A stretch of DNA of 64,000 nt from positions 51,029 to 115,028 of the forward strand of contig NZ_CCDG010000042.1 in the NCBI RefSeq assembly GCF_000723885.1, in the 5' to 3' direction. The position numbers and the translations under genes are program-made. Position 1 is the stretch's first letter; each line of letters starts with the position of its first letter. This stretch comes from Paenibacillus camerounensis. Lineage in GTDB: Bacteria; Bacillota; Bacilli; Paenibacillales; Paenibacillaceae. Below, in pieces: positions 54,638 to 63,538 of the stretch. A model generated the notes under the pieces. The model was not told the origin of the DNA. It saw only the letters and a program-made list of their open reading frames with translations, and searched no databases.

Positions 54638-54704
54638 CTCGTAGTCCGGTAATTTACGGTTCCCGGGTAGAAACTTCCGGGCCCTATTCCCGGCTTTATA
54701 CGAG
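54638..54704 (-). ncRNA. Guanine-class purine riboswitch
   Basis: Read on the minus strand, P1 is CTCGTA / TACGAG (54699-54704 with 54638-54643). The conserved junction GTTTCTACC lies between the P2 and P3 stems, and the 3' junction GGACTACGAG carries the discriminating C (position 74 in the xpt numbering), so it should bind guanine or hypoxanthine rather than adenine. It precedes a terminator and purE, so ligand should switch the purine operon off. Confidence 0.92.
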
Positions 54705-54718
54705 CTCTTCATAGGTTC

Positions 54719-54748
54719 AGTTTAACAATGCCCTACACTTCGTGTCAA
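54719..54748 (-). promoter_or_regulatory. Promoter of the purine operon
   Basis: On the minus strand TTGACA (54743-54748), an 18-base spacer and TAAACT (54719-54724). The expected start lies about 8 bases before the aptamer. Confidence 0.75.
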
Positions 54749-54750
54749 CT

Positions 54751-54796
54751 TAAACACGAACATTGTTATATAGACACGGGAAATCGTTCGCTTTTA
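54751..54796. promoter_or_regulatory. PurR box pair
   Basis: Two PurBox-like sequences face each other: CGAACATT at 54757-54764 and ATCGTTCG at 54783-54790, in the palindromic layout of B. subtilis PurBoxes. They lie just upstream of the -35. The match to the family consensus is imperfect in the first box. Confidence 0.65.
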
Positions 54797-54803
54797 GACA
54801 TAA

Positions 54804-54835
54804 AAAAAGGGAGAAACACGTAAGTGTCCCGCCCT
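54804..54835 (-). terminator. Terminator of the universal stress protein gene
   Basis: AGGGAGAAACAC (54808-54819) pairs imperfectly with GTGTCCCGCCCT (54824-54835), with seven T residues following on the minus strand. Confidence 0.75.
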
Positions 54836-54845
54836 AATTCATCTA

Positions 54846-55280
54846 TTATTTTACAACCAGCACCGGAATCCGGGCACTCTGCACGACATTATGGCTGACA
54901 CTGCCCAGGACAAATTCACGTATCCCGCCGAGTCCGCGGCTGCCGATGACAATAACGTCCATTCCATGCTCTTTGGCATAATTCAGAATCAGCTCGGCAG
55001 GAGAACCCTGCAGCAGCTCAACCGTGGCATTCAGGCCTTCAGCCTCCAGGCGCCCTCTGACCTCATCCGTAGTCTGCACGGCCAAATCATAATAATCCTT
55101 ATTCACTGAAGCCGGCAGTGGCGCGAGAGCTTCCCCGATGAAGAACCGCGGGAATTCGAATGCGTGTACGACGTAAATAGAAGATCCGGGAGTTACCTTT
55201 GCCAGTTCGATCGCCCGCTCAAGTGCTTGATTGGATGCTTTGGAACCGTCATAGGCGAGCAAAATTTTAGAGAATAACAT
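54846..55280 (-). CDS. Universal stress protein
   Basis: This 144-residue cytosolic protein has the UspA ATP-binding fold: the LLAYDGSKAS start and the G2xG9xG(S) motif in VIGSRGLGGIREFVLGSVSHNV. I chose ATG 55280 behind AGAGGTGG; a GTG at 55289 is in frame but too close to the site. It is monocistronic. Confidence 0.92.
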   Translation of the reverse strand: MLFSKILLAYDGSKASNQALERAIELAKVTPGSSIYVVHAFEFPRFFIGEALAPLPASVNKDYYDLAVQTTDEVRGRLEAEGLNATVELLQGSPAELILNYAKEHGMDVIVIGSRGLGGIREFVLGSVSHNVVQSARIPVLVVK

Positions 55281-55331
55281 GTACGCCACCTCTTTTTCAT
55301 TTTGATTAACCAGCAGTTCGGTTATAAACCG

Positions 55332-55595
55332 CTATCTTAAAAAATACCCGTACAGCAGAATGTTAAGCAGCAGCAGCAGCGGAATACCGATCCGGAAGGA
55401 AGTATGCCTGGTTTTATGCCGTTTGCGGTACATGGCAATAAGAATGCCAAGCGCGCCGCCCATGAACGCCAGCAGAAACAGCGTCTTCTCCGGCACACGG
55501 TCCCGTCTCGCCCGGGCTTTATTCTTGTCTTCGGACATCACCACATAGGCGATAATATTAATCAGCACGAACCATATCAGAACACCCCTGACCAT
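55332..55595 (-). CDS. DUF1294 family small membrane protein
   Basis: This 87-residue protein has two to three hydrophobic segments (start, GGALGILIAM and the C-terminal end) and the YRHKT-like motif RKRHKTRHTSFRIGIP typical of DUF1294. I chose ATG 55595 behind GGAGGGGCC. Function is unknown. Confidence 0.8.
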   Translation of the reverse strand: MVRGVLIWFVLINIIAYVVMSEDKNKARARRDRVPEKTLFLLAFMGGALGILIAMYRKRHKTRHTSFRIGIPLLLLLNILLYGYFLR

Positions 55596-55688
55596 CTTCC
55601 CGGCCCCTCCTCCTTGCATTCTACCTGTCTCTTATTATATTCCCCTTTGCCGCAAAAAACCAATAACCTCACATAAGCTGCCAGCGTT

Positions 55689-56945
55689 CTAACCTGCCCT
55701 GTTAAGCTTTTTGGCAGCCCCTCCGCTCTCTCTGATCCATACCCACGACAAGACCGCAGCAAGCGCAGCAGCAATCCCGCCCAGCCAAAATCCGCCCCTA
55801 AGCCCGTAAGCAGCACTCATCCAGCCCGCCACAAAAGGTCCCCCGGACATCCCTACCGCGTAAACCGCCTGATAAAAGCCCATCGCAGTCGCCCGTTTGA
55901 ACGGAGCCACATCCGAGACAGACTTACCCAGCAGCAGCGGAAAAATCAGCCCTTGCATGAACCCGTTCCCCACCTGGGTCGCACAGAGCGCCGCCAGCGT
56001 CGGCATCGAAGGAATCAATAGTGTACATACTGCGCTTCCGGCAAAACCCAGCATTAACGTCCCGCGGTCACCCAGCAGTCTGCCAAATATCCGCGATCCA
56101 TACAATGTAGCTGCAGCATGCGGCACCATAAAAGCCAGCGTCAGCCAGCCCAGGCTCTCCTTGCTTGCCCCGATATCAAGCGCCTGATTCGGCGTGTACC
56201 CGAACATCGTAATGAACAGTACACAATGCGCCAGCACCGATAAAAGCGAGACCTTGACCAGCAGCGGCTCCTTCATTACTCCAGCAAGATCCTTCAGCCG
56301 GATTCCGCCTTCATGTTTCTCCTGCCTCTGCTCCGGCAAGCGCAGGACGAGCAGCATAGCGAGCACCGCTACAATGCCGCCGACGATAAAGGGCATGTTC
56401 CAGCCCCAGTGCTCCACCATATAGCCGCTGATCATCATGCTCGACAGCTGGGCAATTACCGTGGTGAACTGCAGCATGCCCATTGCTTTTCCGGCTTCCT
56501 CTTTAGGAAAATATCCCGCGAACATCACCGAGTATACAACCCAGGCGGACGCCGCAATCCCAGAAACTGCCCGTGCTACAAGGGCCCACACCGGATCTGC
56601 ACCGGCCATAAAAATCAGGCAGCTTGCTCCGCTTGCAATTAGCCCCAGATAAATGAACGGCCGCCGCCGGTTCAAATAGTCCGACCCGATACCGATCGGC
56701 AGCCGGAACAGAATCTGCATCAGCCCGTATACGCCAAGCACCGCTCCGACCATAACATAAGAAGCACCCAGATGCTCCACATACGGTGAAAGTACAGGTA
56801 CATAGATGTAAGATGAGAACCAGAACATAAAGACGATTACTAAAAAGTAAAACCGGCTGCTTCCTCTCACGCCCGGGGATTGCACCGCTGCTTGTACCTG
56901 ATCCTGCTGCCTTCCTGCCACTGCCATTGCTGTCATCCGCTCCAT
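55689..56945 (-). CDS. Major facilitator superfamily transporter
   Basis: This 418-residue protein has about twelve hydrophobic helices in two halves and a loop-2/3 motif GIGSDYLNRRRPFI. The N-terminal 28 residues are hydrophilic. No substrate can be assigned; drug-efflux type is plausible. The start is uncertain: ATG 56945 has only a weak upstream site and ATG codons at M4 and M7 (56936, 56927) are alternatives. Confidence 0.85.
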   Translation of the reverse strand: MERMTAMAVAGRQQDQVQAAVQSPGVRGSSRFYFLVIVFMFWFSSYIYVPVLSPYVEHLGASYVMVGAVLGVYGLMQILFRLPIGIGSDYLNRRRPFIYLGLIASGASCLIFMAGADPVWALVARAVSGIAASAWVVYSVMFAGYFPKEEAGKAMGMLQFTTVIAQLSSMMISGYMVEHWGWNMPFIVGGIVAVLAMLLVLRLPEQRQEKHEGGIRLKDLAGVMKEPLLVKVSLLSVLAHCVLFITMFGYTPNQALDIGASKESLGWLTLAFMVPHAAATLYGSRIFGRLLGDRGTLMLGFAGSAVCTLLIPSMPTLAALCATQVGNGFMQGLIFPLLLGKSVSDVAPFKRATAMGFYQAVYAVGMSGGPFVAGWMSAAYGLRGGFWLGGIAAALAAVLSWVWIRESGGAAKKLNRAG

Positions 56946-57111
56946 TTCCGTCTGCAGGCTGCTTTGCTCCCTGCTCTAGCTTTCTCAGTAAATAGAGTAC
57001 AACATCCACGGCTTTTATGTAACAGTAACATTAGACAATCCTTTCTGATACCGCGTAAGTAATAGTAACAAGCACATCCCGCAGCAGTGGTCAGTACGGT
57101 TACCCAAACCG

Positions 57112-57145
57112 AACAGGACTGCGGATAATGCTCCGCAGTCCTGTT
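57112..57145. terminator. Strong hairpin after topB
   Basis: A perfect 14-bp stem AACAGGACTGCGGA / TCCGCAGTCCTGTT (57112-57125 with 57132-57145, loop TAATGC). It is followed by TTGCTT on the plus strand; T-runs are weak on the minus strand. Confidence 0.65.
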
Positions 57146-57193
57146 TGCTTCACCGTTATTATTCAGCCATTTCTGCCTTAATGCAAGCCGGAT

Positions 57194-59332
57194 TTATTTC
57201 CCCTTCGCCTTGGCCTCCATAGCTGCTTTAAGCAGATCGCCAAGATTCGAGCCGGCACTTTCCTGCTTACTGTACTGCTGCACCAGCTTCTGCTGCTCGC
57301 GCTTGTTGATATGCTTATGGTCTTTATCCATCGTTTCCGTTATCCCGCAGCCGAGACACTGTACATAAGGGCCGGCTTTACCCTCCTTAAGCTCCATCTT
57401 CTTATGGCATTGCGGACAACGCCGGCCCGACAGCTTCTTCTCGCCTGCCCGGGTATAGCCGCAGTCGTCTGCCGGACATACCAGCAGCTTGCCGCGTTTC
57501 GTCTTCTTCTCCAGCATTCTCGTCCCGCAGTCCGGACAATGGCTGGCAGAGACATTATGCGGCTTGTACTCGGCTCCGCTGCTCTTTACGCCGGATACCA
57601 GCTCCTGCGCCATAGTGCGGATACCTTCCAGGAAAGGCTCCGGCTTGCCCTGGCCGCGGGCAATCCGCTCAAGCTCCCCTTCCCAGCGTGCTGTCAGCTC
57701 CGGTGTGCGCAACTGAGCCGACACCAATTCTATCAGTTGCTTGCCTTTACCTGTCGGATGAAGTAAGTTACCCTGACGTTCAATCGTATCGGAGCTGACC
57801 AGCTTCTCAATAATATCTGCCCGGGTCGCCGGCGTGCCAAGCCCGTGCTTCTCCATCTGGGTCAGAAGGGACGCTTCATTATAACGTTTAGGAGGCTGCG
57901 TCCGGCCTTGACGCACAATGCAGCGCTGAATCTTCACGGCTTCCCCTTCGCGCAGCTCCGGCAGCTTCACACTGCCTGCCGCAGGCTCATCTGCAGAATG
58001 CTCTTCCTCATCGTCACTGCTCATATCTCCGCCATAAACCTCACGCCAGCCCGCATCCTTTACTGTCGTGCCTTTGACATGGAAGCTCTCGCCTTCAACA
58101 GTAACAGTCACCGCTACAGCATCATAACGTGCAGGCGGGTAGAACAGGCTAATAAAGCGGCGCACGATCAGATCATAGAGCTTTCGCTCCTCTGCACTAA
58201 GCTGATTCAATAAGACGGTCTGCTCCGTTGGAATAATGGCATGATGGTCGCTCACCTTGCTGTCATCCACAATCCGTTTGGTAATCGGCAGCGGCTTACG
58301 CAGCAGCGGACGCGCCAGAGCTGCATATGGCCCTACAGCAACACTGTCCAGGCGCTCCTTCAATGTACCCGTCATATCGGATGTCAGATAACGGCTGTCT
58401 GTGCGCGGATAAGTAACCAGCTTATGCTGCTCATATAGTTTTTGAAGCACACCCGAAGTCTGCTTGGCTGAGAAGCCGAACTTGCGGTTGGCATCGCGCT
58501 GCAGCTCTGTAAGGTCATAAGCCAGCGGATGCGGCTCACTTTTCTCGCTTTTCTGCACCTTGCTAACCCGGCCTGAACGTCCGGTCAGCTTATCCTTAAG
58601 TACAGCCGCCTTCTCCTTATCAAACATCCGCCCGTCCCCGCCCTGGGCACGCCAGCCCGCCTGAAAGCTTCCAAAATCAGCAGTGAGCAGCTCATACTCT
58701 TGGGAACGGAATCCGGTAATCTCATTTTCCCGGTCCATGATCATACCGAGTGATGGCGTCTGCACACGGCCCGCCGACAGCGGTGCACCGAACTTACAGG
58801 TCAATGCCCGGGTTACATTTAGTCCGATCATCCAGTCTGCCTCGGCACGGCAGCGTGCCGATTCATAGAGCCGGTCGAAATCCCGCCCCGGACGGAGTGA
58901 GGCGAAGCCTTCTTTTATCGCTTTATCCGTCTGCGAGGAGATCCACAGCCGCTTAAACGGCTTGTTCCAGCCTGCCATATTCATGATCCACCGCGCCAAA
59001 AGCTCCCCCTCACGCGCAGCATCCGTAGCCACAATCAGCTCCCCGACATCCTGGCGCTTCATCAGCTGCTGTACTGCCTTATACTGCTGGCTGGTCTCCC
59101 GCAGCACCTTCAGCTTCGCCTTCTCCGGCAGAATAGGCAGATCCTCCAGAGCCCAACTTGCAAACTTACTATTATAATCCTCCGGCTCCGCCAGGCCGAC
59201 CAAATGCCCGAGCGCCCAGGTTACGACATATTTAGGCCCTTCAATATAGCTTTTCTGTTTATTTCCGCAGCCCATTACACGTGCAATCTCACGTGCTACC
59301 GAGGGCTTTTCTGCAAGCACCAGTGTCTTCAT
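57194..59332 (-). CDS. topB: DNA topoisomerase III
   Basis: This 712-residue type IA topoisomerase cuts and rejoins single DNA strands. It starts with the Toprim domain (LVLAEKPSVAREIARVM and ATDAAREGE), includes SAGRVQTPSLGMI and the active-site tyrosine segment VTYPRTDSRYL, and ends with two zinc-ribbon-like modules (CPDCGTRM and CPQCHKKM). Start ATG follows AAAGGAGAG. It is monocistronic. Confidence 0.94.
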   Translation of the reverse strand: MKTLVLAEKPSVAREIARVMGCGNKQKSYIEGPKYVVTWALGHLVGLAEPEDYNSKFASWALEDLPILPEKAKLKVLRETSQQYKAVQQLMKRQDVGELIVATDAAREGELLARWIMNMAGWNKPFKRLWISSQTDKAIKEGFASLRPGRDFDRLYESARCRAEADWMIGLNVTRALTCKFGAPLSAGRVQTPSLGMIMDRENEITGFRSQEYELLTADFGSFQAGWRAQGGDGRMFDKEKAAVLKDKLTGRSGRVSKVQKSEKSEPHPLAYDLTELQRDANRKFGFSAKQTSGVLQKLYEQHKLVTYPRTDSRYLTSDMTGTLKERLDSVAVGPYAALARPLLRKPLPITKRIVDDSKVSDHHAIIPTEQTVLLNQLSAEERKLYDLIVRRFISLFYPPARYDAVAVTVTVEGESFHVKGTTVKDAGWREVYGGDMSSDDEEEHSADEPAAGSVKLPELREGEAVKIQRCIVRQGRTQPPKRYNEASLLTQMEKHGLGTPATRADIIEKLVSSDTIERQGNLLHPTGKGKQLIELVSAQLRTPELTARWEGELERIARGQGKPEPFLEGIRTMAQELVSGVKSSGAEYKPHNVSASHCPDCGTRMLEKKTKRGKLLVCPADDCGYTRAGEKKLSGRRCPQCHKKMELKEGKAGPYVQCLGCGITETMDKDHKHINKREQQKLVQQYSKQESAGSNLGDLLKAAMEAKAKGK

Positions 59333-59415
59333 GATTCTCTCCTTTCCCTTTCAACAACTTATTATACCATTATTCAAAAGACCGCAAATATCGTCAGGCG
59401 AAAATCCCTTCATCT

Positions 59416-59436
59416 AATATAAACTAAATTTATATT
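59416..59436. promoter_or_regulatory. Inverted repeat upstream of the TrmO-like gene
   Basis: AATATAAA-CTAAA-TTTATATT (8-bp arms) lies 34 bases before the start at 59470, in an AT-rich promoter region. Confidence 0.45.
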
Positions 59437-59469
59437 AAAATGTTTGTCAGCCGAAAGGAGTCACAGCCA

Positions 59470-59913
59470 ATGTCCGCTTCAGAAATGTATAATGTAGTTC
59501 CCGTAGGTGCAGTCTCCGGCACTCAGCATAACCTGCAGATCGAGATTGAACCTGAGTATAGAGCAGCACTCAAGGGATTGGAGGAGTTCAGCCACTGCCA
59601 GATTCTCTGGTGGATTCATGAGTTTGCCGATGATATGTTCCGGACAACTACACAGATTGAGCCTCCTTATGATGCTCCTGTAACAGGTGTATTTGCCTCA
59701 CGTTCCCCGGTTAGACCCAATCCTATTGGACTTAGTGTAGCAGAGATTATCTCTGTTGATTCGGTTGAAGGGATTATTAAGGTTGGCGGGCTGGATGCTT
59801 ATCCGGGAACACCGGTGTTAGATATAAAAGCTTACTTTCCGACTACAGACCGTGTCCGTCATGTGAAGGTTCCAGCTTGGGCATCCTCATGGGGCGAGTG
59901 GGCAGGGGAATAA
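59470..59913 (+). CDS. TrmO/TsaA-family tRNA methyltransferase
   Basis: This 147-residue protein has the TrmO signature FASRSPVRPNPIGLS with the SAM-binding fold and the C-terminal motif DAYPGTPVLDIKAYFP. The E. coli member methylates tRNA t6A37. I chose ATG 59470 behind AAAGGAG; a frame from 59440 is less likely. The AraC-type gene begins 23 bases later. Confidence 0.85.
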   Translation: MSASEMYNVVPVGAVSGTQHNLQIEIEPEYRAALKGLEEFSHCQILWWIHEFADDMFRTTTQIEPPYDAPVTGVFASRSPVRPNPIGLSVAEIISVDSVEGIIKVGGLDAYPGTPVLDIKAYFPTTDRVRHVKVPAWASSWGEWAGE

Positions 59914-59935
59914 AATTTAGCCAGGGGGAGAATGA

Positions 59936-60835
59936 ATGGATAACCGTCAGCTAATTATGACAGCAATTGATCATATCGAGGATAATCTCCGGCAACCGGT
60001 ATCTGTCCGCTCTCTCTCCCAGTTCACAGGCTATTCCATGTATCATTTTATCCGGCTGTTCCAAGGGATTACCGGCCTTACACCTGGCGACTACATCGCC
60101 AGACGCAAAATTACAGAAGCCGTGCGGGATATCCTCAGCAAGCCCAGACGTTCTTTGCTGGATATTTCACTGGACTACTCATTTAAAGACTACGAAACCT
60201 TTGTGCGCACCTTCAAAAGACTGCTGCATACCACACCAACCATGCTCCGCCAGAAAATAAACCCCGAGCTCCCCCTGCTGCTTCATCGGCTCTATAGTCA
60301 TGATCTGCAGCAATGGATCCTTCAACATACCAGCGAACCGCAAACCGTTGAAATTGGTGAAATTAAACTACAGGGAATACAAGTCACAGTTGATGATGAT
60401 CCTTCGCTTATCAGCAATGCCTGGAAGCAGCTATCCGGCAGTTTACCTTCTATTTCAGAGCGTATGCTTCCTGAGAGATTCTATCAGCTGGGCTACTGGA
60501 CTGATGATTACGGGGATAACGGAATCCGTTTCCTGTGCGGGTGCGAGTTAAATAATACGCCTTCTCCCGCTTCCCGTTCCTTGGCAGGGCAATCACTAAT
60601 TTCTCCTGAGCTCCCTATCCATAGCTTGCCCCCGGCACGTTATCTGAAATTTCAACACAGAGGAAGATCAGCTGATATTTCAGCAATCTATAAATATATC
60701 TACGGCGTATTTCTGCCCAAGACGGATTACCAGCTTACGCTCCCCTATGAATTTGAGTATTATGGAAAAGACTATCTGGGACCAGAAGACCCCGGATCGG
60801 TCAGTGAGATTTATATTCCTATTGCATCACTCTGA
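59936..60835 (+). CDS. AraC-family regulator with GyrI-like domain
   Basis: This 299-residue regulator starts with two AraC helix-turn-helix motifs (residues about 20-110: SVRSLSQFTGYSMYHFIRLF, LLDISLDYSFKDYETFVRTF) and ends with a GyrI-like effector-binding domain from about residue 140, as in BmrR-like and Rob proteins. It follows the TrmO-like gene and probably shares its transcript. The ligand is unknown; a drug or lipophilic cation is plausible from the family. Confidence 0.88.
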   Translation: MDNRQLIMTAIDHIEDNLRQPVSVRSLSQFTGYSMYHFIRLFQGITGLTPGDYIARRKITEAVRDILSKPRRSLLDISLDYSFKDYETFVRTFKRLLHTTPTMLRQKINPELPLLLHRLYSHDLQQWILQHTSEPQTVEIGEIKLQGIQVTVDDDPSLISNAWKQLSGSLPSISERMLPERFYQLGYWTDDYGDNGIRFLCGCELNNTPSPASRSLAGQSLISPELPIHSLPPARYLKFQHRGRSADISAIYKYIYGVFLPKTDYQLTLPYEFEYYGKDYLGPEDPGSVSEIYIPIASL

Positions 60836-60850
60836 TTACTAATAACACAA

Positions 60851-60885
60851 AAAGGCCCGAATCTGCCCAGCAGACACGGGCTTGT
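60851..60885. terminator. Bidirectional terminator
   Basis: GCCCG (60855-60859) pairs with CGGGC (60877-60881) with an inner TCTG/CAGA. A T-rich run follows on the plus strand, and five T residues on the minus strand, between convergent genes. Confidence 0.7.
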
Positions 60886-60914
60886 TTGTATTCATTCCAA
60901 TGTATGATAATCCT

Positions 60915-62054
60915 CTAGGGAATCACAATTGTAGTCTCAAGCTCTTTGTAATAGGTTTTTATCCGCTCCCCGTTGACATCCTCCAACAGATTCAGTTCAC
61001 TATCTAAAGTACATGTATAGGGTCTGACCGTAATCGTCTTGGGCACCCTCGGGAAAATATTGTAGGAGTTATCCAGGATCGGATGCTGAACCGCCTTGGC
61101 TTTTACATAACCCATCTGTGAATTCGTAACGTTGCCTAAATCATCTACAAGTTCATAGAATACAGATGTTGGAGCATATTCCCCTGTCTGCTCCGCCGAG
61201 ACAGGCACTTCCCCCTCACTGGTTATAATCATTCTCATCGTAACAGGCGTAATATCCAGGCTCTTAACCTTATAATGGAAGGAACCTTTGCTTGCTCCCT
61301 GATCCGGTTTAAGGTTAATGCTTCTCCCCTCTACCTTATTCACTGTTACCTGAAACTCAAACGGCTCTGCAATCTGCGCAACCGGCACACGGATATTAAC
61401 CTGAAATTCATCTCCAAGGGCTGCAGTGTTCCGCAGCTCATTCAGCTCTAATAAAATCATATTTGACTGTCCATATACGCCTCCAGTGGATGAGGAGCCG
61501 GCGCTAACCGGTTCGCCTGACGGCAGGGTTACAACCGGTAACCCCAGTAGACCTTTTGTCGATTGGTCAAACTCATGGGTATAGAAATTAGTGATCTCTG
61601 CCATTACCCGCTCATCCATAACCCCAGCTCTATCAAAACCAATAGCCAGCCGGGTACCGTCATATAATACTTCTGTAATACTTAAGGTTACCCCATCATG
61701 AGTGACACTCAAGTTAGGTGAAGTCGTCAGGCCCTTTTCCGCCGCCAGCTTTAGGCCTGCATTTTCCGTATGTTCGAATACACTGCTGAACACCGGAAAC
61801 TGCTTTAATGTATCTGCCCACGCCGGAGAGATGAATCCGGCTGTTATTGTTCCTATTACAAGGAATACAGCTAAACTTGCGGCTATTAACGTTTTCTTAA
61901 GTAATTTCAATCTCCTTCCTCCTTTTATCTCCAGTTGTTCTATACGGTTCATAATCGGTTCGTTATAACTGTCCACAGGTAATGGAATCTTTCCGATGCT
62001 GAGGCGGATATGGTCCACTATTTGCTGTTCAGTTTGATTCTGCCACTTCTCCAT
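60915..62054 (-). CDS. DUF4179 membrane protein, probable anti-sigma factor
   Basis: This 379-residue protein has a hydrophilic cytosolic N-terminus (about 1-50), one membrane helix near residues 55-80, and a DUF4179 extracellular part. The sigma factor gene upstream overlaps it by 26 bases, the usual layout for a cognate anti-sigma. I chose ATG 62054 with AAGGAGG 8 bases upstream. The signal sensed is unknown. Confidence 0.78.
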   Translation of the reverse strand: MEKWQNQTEQQIVDHIRLSIGKIPLPVDSYNEPIMNRIEQLEIKGGRRLKLLKKTLIAASLAVFLVIGTITAGFISPAWADTLKQFPVFSSVFEHTENAGLKLAAEKGLTTSPNLSVTHDGVTLSITEVLYDGTRLAIGFDRAGVMDERVMAEITNFYTHEFDQSTKGLLGLPVVTLPSGEPVSAGSSSTGGVYGQSNMILLELNELRNTAALGDEFQVNIRVPVAQIAEPFEFQVTVNKVEGRSINLKPDQGASKGSFHYKVKSLDITPVTMRMIITSEGEVPVSAEQTGEYAPTSVFYELVDDLGNVTNSQMGYVKAKAVQHPILDNSYNIFPRVPKTITVRPYTCTLDSELNLLEDVNGERIKTYYKELETTIVIP

Positions 62055-62613
62055 GACTGCAGCCTCCTTCGTTCGCTTTTTGCTGGACCAGCTTTTTCCG
62101 GAGCCTTTCATATTTCTTGCGGAGAGCTACCGAACTGCGCCCTGTAATCTGCGCAATTTCATCGAAGCTGTATTGTTCCACTACACGAAGAATTAACAAC
62201 ACTCTTTCATCCGGATTAAGATCTCTAAACAGCCTGTCCACAGCCGAATCGTCCGGAGGTTCTTGATAACCCCGCACAATTTGCATGGTATAAAATGATA
62301 ACAGGCGAATACGGCGCTTACGTTTGCGCAGCTGATCCAGACAATGATGATACGCTACCTTATAGAGCCATGCTGAAAAAGAAACCCGCTCTTCATAGCG
62401 TCCAATCTCCTGATACACCTTAACAAATATATCCTGTACAGCATCCTCTGCTTCTTCGCGGCTCCTTAAGATGCAATAACAATATGTATACATCTGCCGT
62501 TCATACGCTGTTATCAGCGTTGCAAAGAACTGCCGTTCACCAGCACGTACTTTACTAATCGCTTCTTTAATCACATTTGGATTCAATTGACACCCGGGAT
62601 TGCCATGTTCCAA
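62029..62613 (-). CDS. ECF-type sigma-70 factor
   Basis: This 194-residue sigma factor has region 2 (EAEDAVQDIFVKVYQEI) and region 4 (LRVVEQYSFDEIAQITGRSSVALRKKYERLRKKL), with no region 3 or 1, as in extracytoplasmic-function sigmas. The best start is TTG 62613, with GGAGG 8 bases upstream; the frame runs to 62676 but has no ATG with a ribosome site. It overlaps the membrane-protein gene that would restrain it. Confidence 0.85.
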   Translation of the reverse strand: MEHGNPGCQLNPNVIKEAISKVRAGERQFFATLITAYERQMYTYCYCILRSREEAEDAVQDIFVKVYQEIGRYEERVSFSAWLYKVAYHHCLDQLRKRKRRIRLLSFYTMQIVRGYQEPPDDSAVDRLFRDLNPDERVLLILRVVEQYSFDEIAQITGRSSVALRKKYERLRKKLVQQKANEGGCSHGEVAESN

Positions 62614-62696
62614 AAGTTTCACCTCCGTTTTCCTTTTACAGCTATATAACGAACGCCGGTTGGTTATTTGTGACATCTAAAGAATAATCAAGATAT

Positions 62697-62733
62697 AAAA
62701 AAGGCACCTCTCTGCAAAATAGAGAACTGCCTT
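62697..62733 (-). terminator. Terminator of the thioesterase gene
   Basis: AAGGCA (62701-62706) pairs with TGCCTT (62728-62733) with an inner CTCT/AGAG, followed by T on the minus strand. Confidence 0.7.
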
Positions 62734-62774
62734 CATATAACACTGTAATTAGACTGTATTTGTTATAAAGCTAA

Positions 62775-63518
62775 TTACTCAAGCTTTAAGTGAGCTTCGA
62801 AAAGTACCCGGTCTGAATCCTGTCCGCGTATGTAAACCCCGTCTTTCATCCATTCAGTACGTAAAATACTTATTTCTGTACCATACTTAGCTTCCTGTGC
62901 ATAAGTGATCTGCAGACCGGTAAGCCTCAGCCCTTTCCACTCCTCCAGCGTCAGGGCATCACAGCAGATATCCACATACCGTGCGTTATTCAGATGGCCA
63001 TTGTTATCCAGACCGCTATATCTTACCTGATACAGATACGACTCCTGCAAAATAACACCTGCCGGTATAGTCACCTTTTGCGGTAATGGCCCTACGGAAT
63101 CCTCAAGATAAGGCTCTACCGCAACCGGCAAAGCCGATGGACGGAGAATCTTACGTTTATCAATATCCACAAGAGCCCATATCGAGCGTGCCGATGCAAT
63201 CTCCAGTCCATTCTCAGCAAAAATCCTGTAATCCCGCTGCCAGAGCGCCCCTTTAGTTCCTTTACTCCAAGTATGTACAGTAAGAGCCTCATTCGGCAAC
63301 GGCAGGCGGCTGATATCTACATCCATCGTAATAACCATCCAGCCCATTCCTGCTGCCAGCATTTTATCCATGCTCAAACCCAGGTTGTTAACAGCTGAAT
63401 CTGCTGCACGCTGCATGATATCAAGCAGAAAGGATAGCTTGCCCTTTGACCGGAAATCCGTATCACTTGCTTGAACAAAGAATGTTTCTATCCACAATAA
63501 AGGGTCTACCTGGCTCAT
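62775..63518 (-). CDS. Acyl-ACP thioesterase (FatA/FatB-like)
   Basis: This 247-residue protein is a double-hotdog acyl-ACP thioesterase. The first hotdog starts with the conserved SKGKLSFLLDIMQRAAD segment; the second contains the catalytic-site motif LDNNGHLNNARYVD with its Asn-His set. Bacterial members release medium-chain fatty acids. I chose ATG 63518 behind AAGGAG; the frame runs 10 codons further. Confidence 0.87.
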   Translation of the reverse strand: MSQVDPLLWIETFFVQASDTDFRSKGKLSFLLDIMQRAADSAVNNLGLSMDKMLAAGMGWMVITMDVDISRLPLPNEALTVHTWSKGTKGALWQRDYRIFAENGLEIASARSIWALVDIDKRKILRPSALPVAVEPYLEDSVGPLPQKVTIPAGVILQESYLYQVRYSGLDNNGHLNNARYVDICCDALTLEEWKGLRLTGLQITYAQEAKYGTEISILRTEWMKDGVYIRGQDSDRVLFEAHLKLE

Positions 63519-63538
63519 TTTTTGCGCTCCTTTGCATT

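Noticed and set aside
54638..54704. Adenine-class reading of the purE leader aptamer
   Set aside because: The 3' junction has GACTA with C at the discriminating position, which marks guanine/hypoxanthine specificity.
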